The translations under genes were made by a program, and so were the position numbers. Source: Panopea generosa (lineage: Eukaryota; Mollusca; Bivalvia; Adapedonta; Hiatellidae). From it: a stretch of DNA of 64,000 nt. Each line of letters begins with the position of its first letter. Position 1 is the first letter of the stretch. Below the pieces are notes generated by a model that ran no database searches, was not told where the DNA came from, and saw nothing but the letters and a program-made list of their open reading frames with translations. This document shows positions 48,800-60,509 of the stretch, piece by piece. The stretch is taken from positions 46,365,736-46,429,735 of the forward strand of contig CM055900.1 of the NCBI GenBank assembly GCA_029582155.1, in the 5' to 3' direction.

Positions 48800-51170
48800 T
48801 CATTAAAGGTCTTTCTCGGTTAATAAACAACTATATTACCTGAAATGTGTTAAAAATGACGTTTAACCCAAATCAAAAATAAATCATATGGGACTATTTC
48901 AGACATCCCACTGGCTTATCGAGAGAAGTTACCCCCCTTGATATCGGCGTTTTTACTACTTACCTGGCTAAACTGTCATATTTGATTTATATAGAAACAT
49001 ATAGGAGAAAATTAATTTTATCGTTATAACTTTTTCATTATTAAATTGCCAACCTTTTACAACGTCTAGCCATTCAGTTAAAAATATATAACCTTTATTG
49101 TGATAAAATAAAAATTAAAAAAAGTTAACGTCTTCTTGCTTCCTTTTTTGATTTTATAACATCATATATGTTTCTTATATGTTCTATATAAATAATGCTC
49201 AAAACACGTTTTTGGCCACTTTTAATGTCTTATAAACCTTAGTTGTGATTTTTTGCCAACCTATTACAACGTATACGTTCATTGCAAATAAATCCCCTTA
49301 CGATGATATTGTGATATAGAAAATATGATAATTGCATCTTGCTTCCATTTTGATTTGAAAATGAGACCAAATGTAATTCTGATTTATTTTCTGTATGTTC
49401 AATAGAGCGTACTATTGAACCCAATACAGCATATTACAGTACCCAATTAAACATAGCATGTATGTCGTTATATCAGCCGGCAGATGTTGGTCAGTCCCGA
49501 CATGTTTATATACACATGGTGATATTGCAAGTTATGTGTAGTTAAAAGTGTTGTTTTTATTTATGTATTTTACTTATATTCTAAAGAATAGATTTATTTC
49601 GTATTTTAACTTAAGAACCTTCAAAACACTTCCAATTCAAGTACATTTCTTTTGTAAACCAAAACATTATTTAATGGTATATTTCTTTCGCACAAATATA
49701 TGTTTTAATGTCTTTGTTATAAAAAATTTAGTGGACATAGAAAGAAAATCAATAATGATCAAATCCAGTGACTTAATTACAACAATACTTTACGCGAGGC
49801 ATTTTACAAGAACAAAGAGATTTGATAATGTAATTGATTAATAAGTATGTTAATACAGCATAATTAGCATATCATTGTTTTGAATTACTCAATTTAATAA
49901 TCTTTTTAAGATAATTAAAATGCACAATAGTGCTCTTTTCTTCTTCAGCTTTTAATTCAAAACTTTGTTGATTGCAGCTTTTAGTATAAAGATTAGCAAT
50001 ATTTAACATAGAGCTTTTTCGTGTAAAATAATTGTGCTTTACATTGATATGAATAAAGAATGAAAGAACGAATCAATCAATCTTATAATTCGTTTAGAAT
50101 GGCTTTGTACAAGTTTAAACGTTCATATAGCTGTTTTGTTATATGACGTGTATATAGATTAGACAAAAATAAAGATAATAACTATGAAATGAATGGTGTT
50201 TTGCGGAACGAAAATAAAATTATATAATTATTTTAAGAAATATGAAGGTACTGAGATTACTTCATTAAGTTAAGTAATCCGAAATAGATATTCTTACTGC
50301 AAACATGTTTCATTTTGTGTATTATTATGTTTGTTTTATAGACATCGCATTGATATCGTGTAATTAACTAAATACAAGTTCAATTTGATAAACCAATATC
50401 AAATGTTTATAAATATTACAGCATATTGAATTTAAACGTTTTCCTAAGATCAGTAAAGTAATATGTAAATCTAATAATCTTTGTACAAAGAAAACAGAGA
50501 CCCCCGCCCCGCGCCTACTGTTTTCCAAATCTCAAACAATGGAATAAGCCAGTGTTTATTTATGACCTTAATTACCGACTACCCCTGCCCGGCGGCAAAA
50601 TTTTTATATGTGGTAATAATATAATATGTTAGGATGTTGTTGAGTAATTATATTTCAACACAAGTTTGGCATCACACATTTTTTTTTTTAAAATTATCTA
50701 TTTGATTTAAAATAGATATTCAGATAAATTGATAACAAATTCAAATTTTATAAACAGATGATAGAACGGGAGGAAAAATGTTAGCGGTTTTCAAATGTAT
50801 GTATTTCTCAATGATGCGATGACTTTATTAATTAAATGTATTGGTAAAAATTCTTTAAACAACTTAATATTTTTCTTAACTTACGTACAGTTTTTAGTAG
50901 TTTTTTCTTTAAAAAAAAAAAGATCCTCTCGTATATTGAAGTGGTATGCAGAACATATTAGTCTGTTGTAACAACATAATCAATCAGATATTATAACACA
51001 GGGTTCTTAAAAGAAGTTGTTAAAAAAGAATTATGGTCAAATACCGTTTTAGGCTTTATTTAATACACATGCGCTAATATACTGATGTCTGTTTCAAACA
51101 AAATTTTATATAATTTTCTTTTAGAAACAACAACATAAAGCTTAAAATATCATTTAAATATCAGTGCACT
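48800..51170. other. AT-rich non-coding region
   Basis: No gene seen. A short C-rich island lies at about 50500-50600. Confidence 0.4.
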
Positions 51171-51450
51171 TGTCCCGTTAACTCAGAAAGAAATGAGTCT
51201 GACTATCAACCCTCGGGTCGTGAATTCGAATCCCCACCCGGCACTATTCTCTGTGGATAGTGGAGCGCTTAGTCCAGTGATACAGCACCGAACCCATGAT
51301 CGGAGGGTCGTGGATTCGATCCTCTGCTACGGCTATGTGTGGTATCGTTGAGCAAGACACCTTTTCCGCATATACTTAGTACTTGTCATACCCATGAAGA
51401 CTTCGAGTGAGATTTGTAAGAACTTGTTTCACAATAGAAGAAAAATAAAA
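51171..51450 (+). mobile_element. tRNA-derived SINE, with a second tRNA-like head
   Basis: Two tRNA-like heads lie in tandem. The first (51171-51245) has 'taactcagaaag' and B-box 'gaattcgaatcc'. The second (51255-51330) has 'cgcttagtccagtgatacag' and 'ggattcgatcct'. A SINE body ('gttgagcaagacaccttttc') and an A-rich 'gaaaaataaaaaagtttaaa' tail follow. This looks like a bivalve SINE, either dimeric or inserted next to another SINE. Confidence 0.7.
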
Positions 51451-53130
51451 AAGTTTAAAAAATAAAGACATTATGTATCATTGTCATGCTGTCTCTTTTA
51501 TAAGTTTATATAATCAATTAACCGTAATAAATTTATTTATTTATAGTAACATAAAAAAATAAATCTTTATCTATAATAAAATAAACTATATCAAAGTATA
51601 TCATAATTTGTAAAATATCATTAAAATCATTAATCTATGTTATATTTTTACACATTAAACTTTATCAAATGATTTTAGCGTTTAAGTCAAATTCAATGAT
51701 TTCTTTTTTATACTACACATCAAAATCACCAAAACACCCTTATCAAAACAAGGACATATATAAGACCTTGTCAAATTGTACCCGAGGGCATATATAACAC
51801 GTTACGCATACTTAGTTTTAGTGTCAGAGCGGAAAGACACCTGTATGTTTTATCGCGGTCTAAGGGAAGTAATTGGATTCATCTCCACGATCATCAAACT
51901 GCGCAGGGGCAGTTATCGGATAACTCTTGAGAAATGTCTGAAATAGTCCAGTATGTGAGAGTAAGATACATGGTCGATATCAATATAATTATTTTACATG
52001 TAACTATTAAATCTGTATATAGAAAAATAAATAACAATGTATATTATATCATTTTTTCTCAAATTTTCGGCTTACACCTTTATCAGGAAATTAGCTAAAA
52101 TTGATATACACTATGCCACATCCGTAAAAAACACTAATCTGTAAAGTAACATTTATTTTACAGATATATATATTATTTAAAACAGACAATATCAATTTTT
52201 CCTTTTTCTGTTTTAGTATCAGCCATAGACACACAGGGAACACAAATTTATACAGAACATATATACCTGGCCATTCTATAATATACGTAAGGGACTACAA
52301 TATTAGCGTACATGTACTGTAACCTTGTTTAAGCCATTTACAGCTTCAAAAATTATCAAAATAAACAAGCGTTTATCAAAATTGATAAAATGTTCTCGAA
52401 ATATGTTATTAACCATGTTTAGATTGATAGTGAATTGATAAGCAGTGGTTTACTAGATATATCAAACAATGATTGAATGTGGAACTACTAACTGAATAAA
52501 GAAATATTACATAACAGATTTTCATTCCTTCTTTTTAGCATTAAAGTAGGTTTGGGTTATAACTCGTGCAAAACTCAGCTTGGAGAATAAAAACTCATCA
52601 AAAAATCATAACTTTTAATACGAATTGTATTTTCCATTTCTGTTGCTAGCTTCAATAACTACTCGTGTCTGTTATCATGATTTAACCGACACTTTATTAT
52701 AACCTCATCCATACTTGTACAGAAGCTTTCCTCAATATTCAATATTTCATGTTTGCATCTCACCTCTAACTGAGGCTAACACATACTTAAAACTTGAAAA
52801 TTGTAATTTGTATGAGAGAATCAAACTTATTTTACAGTAAAATTCCGTTTCGAACCCAGTTTTGAAAAGAACGTAGTATATTACAACGTGGTGCACAACT
52901 GCCATTCTTAAAGGCATAACCATTATGTGTTTCCCTTATAATTCAATAAATACAAATGTAATTTTTAGCATAAATAGAGGGCCATATCTGGTTAAACACA
53001 CCGTTGTTTATCGTCAAAAACATGTATATTAACTCGCCATTATCGCCGATATTTGATCCGTGGAATTAAATGTTAAATTAATGATTTAGCAAAGATGATA
53101 TATAAGTTTTATCAATATACACTTGGAAAT
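51451..53130. other. AT-rich non-coding region
   Basis: No supported feature. Confidence 0.4.
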
Positions 53131-54834
53131 TACCGGACAACACCAGAGAAAGCAAACAAAGGACACAGCCAGCAATACATCACCAGAATATAAAATACAT
53201 GACCAACGAAAGAGAAAGCAAACAAAGGACACAGCCAGCAATACATCACCAGAATAGAAAATACATGACCAACACAAGAGAAAGCAAACAAAGGACACAG
53301 CCAACAATACATCACCAGAATATAAGATACATGACCAACACACGAGAAAGCAATCAAAGGACACAGTCGGCAATACATCACCAGAAAAGAAAATACATGA
53401 CCAACACAAGAGAAAGCAATCAAAGGACACAGTCAGCAATGCATCATCAGAATAGAAAAAAACATGACCTACAAAAGAGAAAGCAATCAAAGGACACAGT
53501 CAACAATACATCACCAGAAAAGAAAATACATGACAACACTAGAGAAAGCAAACAAAGGACACAGTCAGCAATACATCACCAGAATATAAAGTACATGACC
53601 AACACGAAAGAAAGCAATCAAAGGACACAGCTCAACAATACATCACCAGAATAGAAAATACATGGCCAACACGAGAGAAAGCAATTGAAGGACACAGCTT
53701 AACAATACATCACCAGATTAGAAAATACATGACCAACACAAGAGAAAGCAATCAAAAGACACAGTCAACAATACATCGCCAATACAGGAAATACATACAT
53801 GACCAACACGTGAGAAAGAAAACAAAGGAGACAGCTCAACAATACATCATCAGAATAGAAAATACATGGCCAACACAAGAGAAATCAATTAAAGGACACA
53901 GCTTAACAATACATCACCAGAATAGAAAATACATGACCAAAAGAAGAGAAAGCAATTAAAAGACACAGCTCAACAATACATCACCAATATATATAAAATA
54001 CATGACTAACACAAGAGAAAGCAATCAAAGGACACAGTCAACAATACATCGCCAATATAGGAAATACATGACTAACACAAGAGAAAGCAATCAACGGACA
54101 CATTCAGCAATACATCACCAATATAGAAAAAAACATGACCAACAAAAGAAAAAGCAATCAATGGACATAGTCAACAATACATCACCAACATAGGAAATAC
54201 ATGATCAACATAAGAGAAAGCAATCAATGGACACAGTCAACAATTCATCACCAATAAGGGAAATACATGGCCAATACAATATAAGGCAATCAAAGAACAC
54301 AGCTCAAAAATACATCACTAATATAGAAAATACATGACCAACACAAGAGAAAGCAATCAAAGAACACAGCTCAATAATACGTCACTAATATAGAAAATAC
54401 ATGACCAACACAAGAGAAAGCAATCAAAGGGCACAGCTCAATAATACGTCACTAATATAGAAAATACATGACCAACACAAGAGAAAGCAATCAAAGGGCA
54501 CAGCTCAATAATACGTCACTAATATAGAAAATACATGACCAACACAAGAGAAAGCAATCAATGGACACAGTCAACAATTCATCACCAATATAGGAAATAC
54601 ATGACCAATACAAGAGAAAGCAATCAAAGAACACAGCTCAATAATACGTCACTAATAGAGAAAATAAATAACCAACACAAGAGAAAACAATCAAAGAACA
54701 CAGCTCAATAATACGTCACTAATATAGAAAATACATGACCAACACAAGAGAAAGCAATCAAAAAACACAGCTAAACAATACATCACCATTATAGGAAATA
54801 AACACAAGAGAAAGCAATCAAAGAACACAGCTAA

Positions 54835-54835
<1 letters not shown>
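53131..54835 (+). repeat. 66-bp tandem array, ~26 copies
   Basis: The unit is approximately 'acatgaccaacacaagagaa' + 'agcaatcaaaggacacagtc' + 'aacaatacatcaccagaata' + 'gaaaat', with spacings of 65-66. Because 66 is a multiple of 3, the frame is kept. The plus strand reads a 22-residue cycle 'MTNTRESNQRTQSAIHHQNR' + 'KY'. The minus strand reads a hydrophobic cycle with 'MIAFSCVGHVFSILVMYCWL'. One-base variants break both readings every few copies. There is no start context or flanking exon, so coding is unlikely. Confidence 0.96.
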
Positions 54836-54883
<48 letters not shown>

Positions 54884-54912
54884 TACATACATACATACAT
54901 ACATACATACAT
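54836..54912 (+). repeat. (AC)n then (ATAC)n microsatellite
   Basis: About 20 AC units are followed by about eight ATAC units at the right edge of the 66-bp array. Confidence 0.97.
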
Positions 54913-56172
54913 AGATCGGACAGTCAGTAACAAAATATCCCAGAACACTAAATGTATCAATAAATGAAATAATTACAATAACTACCATATATACACACCT
55001 AGAAAAAACTTAATAACATACATACATACAAAATGACGATATTAGTCACCGCCCTTAAATGGCCAGTGGCACTTCCACAGGACAGCTTCATTCTGTTTTA
55101 CCGTTGCTCCCAGTCTATCCAAGTCCGTTATACAATAATGTTAAAGCATGGGATTTCCCGTCCGTCCCATAACTATTAACACTAACGCGGTATAGCAAAA
55201 TGTGACGTATTTCAACTTCTGCTAAAGCACTGACCTGCTCGTTTGTCACCGCAATGAAATGGTCCTTAACGAGAGAGAAAGCAATGACCGTATCTTTAGT
55301 CTAATGTGGCTTCTAACCCCACCCTCCCATCGGTTTTCGCCCCATAAAACGAGACAAAATCAATAATAATAGTCCCGACCGACACTCCTCTTATAAGTCG
55401 GCCATATGAACATGCATATCATGTAAAAAAAGCAACAACTGTACTCAGGTTTGTTTATTTTTCACACATAATAGAATTCCATGTAATTAGATGTTCGTGG
55501 AATATCACAGTCTTCATTACTATTCGAAATTCATATATTCAAGAGAAACATACCAGGTCACTTTTTGTTCCATAGCAGCAGTCATGATTCAAATTAATGA
55601 TTTTTTTCTTTAATCAATATTTGAAAGTCGCAATCTAGTCTTGTTTTCCTTTTGTTTCACCCCACCGAGGTCCCCTCGATGTAATACCGTTGTCTTTGAA
55701 TTTTAATCACAGTACATAAGTATATAACCGGACTGTGGTGATTCTCCCTCACATTGACAAAACAATTACGAGGACTGACATATATAACTGGTCTATCCTG
55801 GACCCTGATATATCCCGAATCAGGTATACTAATCACCAATGAAAAAAGCAGAAAATGCTATGCCTGTCCCACAATTCATTGCAATTGAACACTTGCTAAA
55901 CTCTTTCGTCATTCAAACTTTCCCTGACCAATTGGCATACTCATTATGAATACTATTTAGTACTACAGATTACTGGTCACTGTTTTAAAACACGTGTAAC
56001 TCGCACTTACACACACACAGGCGTAAAATTGAAAATCAGTACTTCAAAATATTTTTTCTAGAGCGCATTTCACATACCTAACCTATACTTTTCATGTACA
56101 TTCATGGATATATCAGCGTCGTCCGACACTTGTTACTGAAAGTACTTCAACTTGACATTATTCACACAAAGA
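54913..56172. other. Non-coding region
   Basis: No supported gene. The 55.0-55.35 kb part is less AT-rich but has no motif. Confidence 0.4.
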
Positions 56173-56460
56173 ACATAAATCTTATATATAAGCAGTGGCG
56201 TTGCTACCTATAGGCACTGTAGGCACGTACCTACATTTTTTTCTAACATTTGACCCCAATGCTACTTCATTTTTACCATTATTGAAATGAACAAACAATA
56301 CAGTACATACATTTGGTTATAAAAAAGTGAATTCAAGGGTATTATTAAGGATAATCAGGCCCCTAAAAAATAACAAAATATACGTCAAAACACATCTGCA
56401 CCGTCAAGCTAAATATTTTTCGGAGAGGCATGCCCCAAGACCTCGGCTATTGCTAAGTAT
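56173..56460. mobile_element. Possible hAT-type terminal fragment
   Basis: 'cagtggcgttgctacctata' + 'ggcactgtaggcac' at the left resembles hAT-like termini (CAGTGGCGTAGC...). The right part, 'ggagaggcatgccccaagac', resembles the G/C-rich 'GGGGCATGCCCC'-type segment of such elements. No matching inverted end or transposase is present. Confidence 0.35.
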
Positions 56461-56553
56461 TAATGTTATTCGTTATCAACCGCTATCTGAAATATAAGAA
56501 CGCCATAACTCACTGTTTGGTATATCAATCTTGCTGTCTAACTATATATACTA

Positions 56554-57342
56554 TCAAGCAGAGAACATAATACACAACAACAGATAAACTTCCCACATAT
56601 TGTGAAATGAAATTCCATTATTTGTGGACTCTTGAAAAAGCTCAACGTAATCTTCAAGACAGATTTTCACCTCGTCTTTAGATTGCCAGAAGTAGACGTC
56701 TCCAATGTTTCTTGTTATTCCATTCGTTGTTTGATCGGTTGAATTAGTGAACACCTCGATTTCCTCATCAGTTAAGATTATCTGTTTACAGAACAACAGC
56801 GGACTCAAAGTTTCAGAGTGTACAAACGTTTTGAATTTCATATTATCACTCACGGAGAAAAGTCGTTTTGTCATGAACTTGTTTTCGTTTTCTGACGAAT
56901 TGAATTTACTCGACAAGTCGAGGTTCCATTCAAACAAATTTCCAATCGATATTTGAAACGCCGTTCCTCCAATCGATAGAGAAATACCATTCCTTAATCG
57001 GGTATAAACATCAGCAAAAATCGTTAAACAGTCAAATCCAGACTTTGATGAAATCGACGATGCAAAATAGAAAAAATCACCTGAACTGTCTCTGCCCTGG
57101 AACACAGCAAAGTATTTCACGGAAATCGTTCCTTTTTGTTCGAACGGTTTTCGCACTGCTGTTTTTAATTTTTCAACGTCAATGTTTGCATCTTTCCATT
57201 TCCTCGGTAAATCGCCATTCGATAAAGGCCGTAATTCAAAGAAAGCATTTACTTTAAAACCGTACAGGTCATTAATGAACCGAATACAGAGGCAACCTGC
57301 ATACCATTCCATGTAAGGACAGTATACTTTACGGCATTGAAC
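56554..57342 (-). CDS. Exon of an extracellular protein, possibly an adhesion/secretin-type GPCR ectodomain
   Basis: About 262 codons are open on the minus strand after a strong acceptor ('ttttttgttccag' ending at 57343). The exon starts in phase 0 with 'VQCRKVYCPYMEWYAGCLC'. It has a cysteine-rich start, a mixed alpha/beta middle ('YFAVFQGRDSSGDFFYFASS'), a segment 'SPLLFCKQIILTDEEIEV' and a late 'DEVKICLEDY'. The order of Cys-rich box, long variable region and '(V)xxC(L/V)x(D/E)(D/E)Y' just before the end recalls invertebrate adhesion or Methuselah-like receptors, where the 7TM domain follows. Here the frame instead ends in a short hydrophobic run 'WEVYLLLCIMFSA' and a stop. The exon could be terminal, or a donor could lie before 56600. 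Other exons should lie at higher coordinates but were not identified. No internal stops, so it is probably functional. Confidence 0.5.
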   Translation of the reverse strand, partial: VQCRKVYCPYMEWYAGCLCIRFINDLYGFKVNAFFELRPLSNGDLPRKWKDANIDVEKLKTAVRKPFEQKGTISVKYFAVFQGRDSSGDFFYFASSISSKSGFDCLTIFADVYTRLRNGISLSIGGTAFQISIGNLFEWNLDLSSKFNSSENENKFMTKRLFSVSDNMKFKTFVHSETLSPLLFCKQIILTDEEIEVFTNSTDQTTNGITRNIGDVYFWQSKDEVKICLEDYVELFQESTNNGISFHNMWEVYLLLCIMFSA

Positions 57343-57788
57343 CTGGAACAAAAAATAATAGCACTAATATAAATAAAATTAAGTAGCATTTTATAAAGAA
57401 ACATTTATTCATAGGACTTACATAACGTAAACAACTAGTTTGTACCATGTCTATTTCAAAACGTTTTTAAGCATCACATTACTTAGATTACTTTTAATAG
57501 AACGTCGAAGGACGGGTTGAATCTATGTTGTTTAGTGTAATCCGTTTGCAAGGTTATACCATTGGAGAATTTTCTGTTTTAACATAGCATTTTTATGTAG
57601 GGCGTAAGCATCAGACTAAATATATAACATTTATTATATGATCTATATATAAATGAGTTTTGATTGATCAGAATGATCCTTCATTTAACAAAATGCCAGA
57701 TGATATTTAACAGATTTTACTTTTGGTTTTGCAAAATTGTGCATACAATTTCCAATATACCATGGTTACTAAAACTAGCCAGTGGGGA

Positions 57789-58158
57789 TTCCAAGCAATA
57801 ACCGAACTCAACGATGAAAACTGAGATGTTCCGAATGCGGCGTTGTTTTCAAATGGCTGTCAACAAGAGATTCGCGTTTGATTTCAGCAAAATTACCGAT
57901 AACAAAGATGCCTGTATGACAAAAAATGGTAACTGTTCAATCACAAAATATATTTCGCCATTATTTACGGGAATTCCAAGCAATGATCGAACACAACGAT
58001 GAAAACTGAGATGTTCCGAATGCCGCGTTGTTTTCAAATGGCTGAAAACAAGAGATTCGCTTTTGATTTTAGCAAAATTACCCAAAACCAAGATGCCTAT
58101 ATGACAAAAAATGGTAACTGTTCAATCAAAAAATATATTTCGCCAATATTTACGGGAG
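57789..58158. repeat. Tandem duplication of 185 bp
   Basis: Copies 57789-57973 and 57974-58158 are about 92-95% identical. They include 'aacgatgaaaactgagatgt' and 'tggtaactgttcaatcacaa'. Short open frames occur on both strands because of shared composition. No domain is recognised. Confidence 0.93.
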
Positions 58159-58208
58159 AAACAATTGAATGGTCAGTTTAAATATAGAAATAACACTTTC
58201 ACTTATAG

Positions 58209-58287
58209 ATGTGTCCGAGGCCGAGAGGTTAAAACATTAAACTGACGTAAAAAAACATCCGCCATGGTTCGAATCCCGACCGGGGAA
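58209..58287 (+). repeat. tRNA-like fragment (SINE head or tRNA pseudogene)
   Basis: An A-box-like 'ggccgagaggttaaaa' and B-box 'ggttcgaatcccg' are spaced as in Ser/Leu tRNAs. However, the T stem and acceptor stem do not pair, so it is not a functional tRNA gene. Confidence 0.6.
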
Positions 58288-58453
58288 TTTAATTTTAAAT
58301 ATTTTTTTAATTATTTATTTTTTTCATTTAAATATTATTGTTACATAAAATGTTTAATGTTAAATTGGTCACTCTTTATCATTTCCTATACGAAAAAGCA
58401 GGAAAATACTCAGAATTCATTTATTTATACATGTAGTTTATATAATTAAACCG

Positions 58454-58565
58454 TTATGGACTTTTCAGCTGTGTGATATCATATGTTTTTCACCAGAAAA
58501 AAACACATACATATTGATATTACTAGTGCATAGCACATCATATTGCATAGCTGAAAAGTCCATAA
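58454..58565. repeat. 112-bp element with 17-bp inverted termini
   Basis: 'ttatggacttttcagct' at 58454-58470 is exactly mirrored by 'agctgaaaagtccataa' at 58549-58565. It is MITE-like in form. Flanking 'ccg'/'ttg' gives no clear target duplication. Confidence 0.85.
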
Positions 58566-59309
58566 TTGTATAATAATATGTATGGTGTGAAATTTTAAAT
58601 AAAATAAAAAATGTCATTTAATAACATTTTCTATTATCTATTACGAAACAGTGTTTGCTTATATATTAATATCCACTAGTGTTATATGATCACATGTTAT
58701 ATGTCATATATCACATGACAGTGCTGATTCTAATTATGCGATATTAATTATCCTGTCATGTTACACCTGTACAGTAATATAATTATAGGGGTAGAAAGTT
58801 TACAAACCTGTTACGGTATCACTTGAGCGACACGGAACTTGAGAAGTGCGTTTCAAATAAATCATGACGACCTTTGACCCATACGTTTCTTCGGGATTAT
58901 TTTCCCAAATATAATATAGCTAAACAACCTTGTCTCAAACAAATTATTGTACTAATTATATCATAAAAATAAAACTTTTTTGACAAATAAAATTCTTAGT
59001 TTTAGTTGATAATTAAAATGCCCACCCAGACGACAAAGTCCTTGCTATGCAGTATATACATGTATGTTGCGCAAAGCTTCGGTCAAAATATTGCGGGTAA
59101 AATGAAAAGTATTCCGATGCTGTTTACATTTTACGTTATCAAAGGTATACATATATGTGTGCTGATAATTATTGTGTAGTGTTGTATCATTATGTCCTGT
59201 AAATGGCTCGCAAAATATCCATGCCCATCTTGCAAGAGCCGAAAATAAATGAACAATGGTTTGATGTTGAAAATGTCCAGGATCATACCAGAGTTCCGTG
59301 GTTAAGATT
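58566..59309. other. Non-coding region
   Basis: No supported feature. Confidence 0.4.
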
Positions 59310-59706
59310 ATAAATAAAGATTAGAACGACTGAACTTGCCCACTCTGGAATATAGGAAACGACGGGGAGATCTAATACAAGTTTTCAAAATACTACAAAA
59401 AAATTGTTATATTGATTAAACTGAACATTTTACTATAGCTACAACCCAGCAAAATAGAGGTCATTCAATATAAACTGGTGAAACCAAGAGCCAACAAGTT
59501 ATCCCTTTACCCGTCGTGTTATTTATAACTGGAATTCATTACCAGAACATTAAACCATGGCAGATACAGTAATCCACTTTAAAAAAGTATCTAGATAAAT
59601 GCTGGCGTCATCGTTACGGCACAGATTCGCAATTTATCCATTTATTTACCACCGGATCGGCGTATAACTTTGACTTCGACGGGGATAACAAAACCGCCAG
59701 GGCTTA
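59310..59706 (+). pseudogene. C-terminal fragment of a second LINE family (CR1/Jockey/RTE-like RT)
   Basis: It encodes 'LPTLEYRKRRGDLIQVFKIL', then after stops and frame changes 'NRGHS', 'KLVKPRANKLSLYP', 'RVIYNWNSLPEH' and 'FKKYLDKCWRHRYGTDSQF'. This order ('LxxRRxRGDLIxxFKIL ... RGH ... RVxxxWNxLP ... FKxxLDxxW') is the familiar C-terminus of CR1/Jockey/RTE-type RT proteins. It is distinct from the L1/Tx1-like relics elsewhere in the window. The final TAA is at 59704. Stops and at least two frameshifts make it dead. Confidence 0.8.
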
Positions 59707-59728
59707 ATAGTTCCCCTACACCCAAGAA

Positions 59729-60037
59729 GACTCGAAAAAATGTGTTTCTCACAATGTCCGTTTTTCAGTTTACATAAAACCTCGACAAATGCTAAGTGGG
59801 GGTGGGAACTGTTTCTTCCATTGCTTAAGTTTAGCTATTCATGGTGACTTTAGTCACACTGAGTCAGATGTATTCAAATACGTGATTTGTCAGTCTGTCT
59901 ATAACATTGGTCCCATTGGGTATAAGGTGGTCCTTTTTCATACTCCTCATATGACCAGAACCCTGTTTTTTGGTATGATCAGTGGACGCTGGTTGGCCAG
60001 AATTACAGTGGTTTCGTCAACCTACCGGTTCGTCTAG
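59729..60037 (+). pseudogene. OTU-like protease fragment
   Basis: After a leader shared with 35.67 kb, the frame from 59789 encodes 'MLSGGGNCFFHCLSLAIHGD' and 'FSHTESDVFKYVICQ'. The 'GxGNCFFxxLSxAxxG...H' pattern is that of OTU cysteine proteases. The nucleophile Cys is present, but the acidic residue of the usual 'DGNC' is Gly. The C-terminal His motif is not found and the similarity fades after about 45 residues. OTU domains occur both in deubiquitinases and in some mobile elements, and the shared leader suggests the latter. Confidence 0.5.
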
Positions 60038-60509
60038 CTTAATTTATACAGTGAGCCATAAGTGGTTTCGTCTACCTTATTTCATATAGTTGGGGATAGG
60101 TAGTATCGTCTGAATTAGTATACACCTGGTTAATCAAAATATATTTATCAATTAATTAGCAGTTTGTGTGTGCACATGTTGACTTTTTTCTGCTATAAAA
60201 TCACAACAATTATATATGTATCAATTAGGAGTTTGAGTTTGCACGTGATGAGGTTTTAAACTATTTAAAGACCGATTGTTTGAATCGGAAATGTTAATGC
60301 TAATGATGATATTGATAAGTGTTTTGCCTAAAATTGTTTTAATTTAGATAAAACAATAAATGTTACTGGTAAGTATCGCATGCCCCCCAAGTGGTCGTTG
60401 AAAAATAACAATATAATTATGTTATAAGATATTAGAGATGTCTCCATGAATATAAAGAGTAATGGACTGATGTTTCAGACGAGATATACAATTTCATGTT
60501 TTTTACATT
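60038..60509. other. Non-coding region
   Basis: No supported gene. A short duplicated phrase 'agtggtttcgtc(a/t)acct' lies at 60008-60080. Confidence 0.4.

Noticed and set aside
47624-48823. Several long overlapping open frames with WNIQLVICG-type repeats
   Set aside because: All three frames are open because of the 23-bp unit; no start context, signal or exon structure.
53086-54193. Open frames of 76-151 codons on both strands
   Set aside because: Artefact of the 66-bp period; frame breaks occur wherever the unit is 65 bp.
57814-58181. Two similar ~60-codon open frames
   Set aside because: They are the two copies of a 185-bp duplication and show no protein signature.
58209-58287. tRNA-Ser/Leu gene
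   Set aside because: A and B boxes are present but the acceptor and T stems do not pair.
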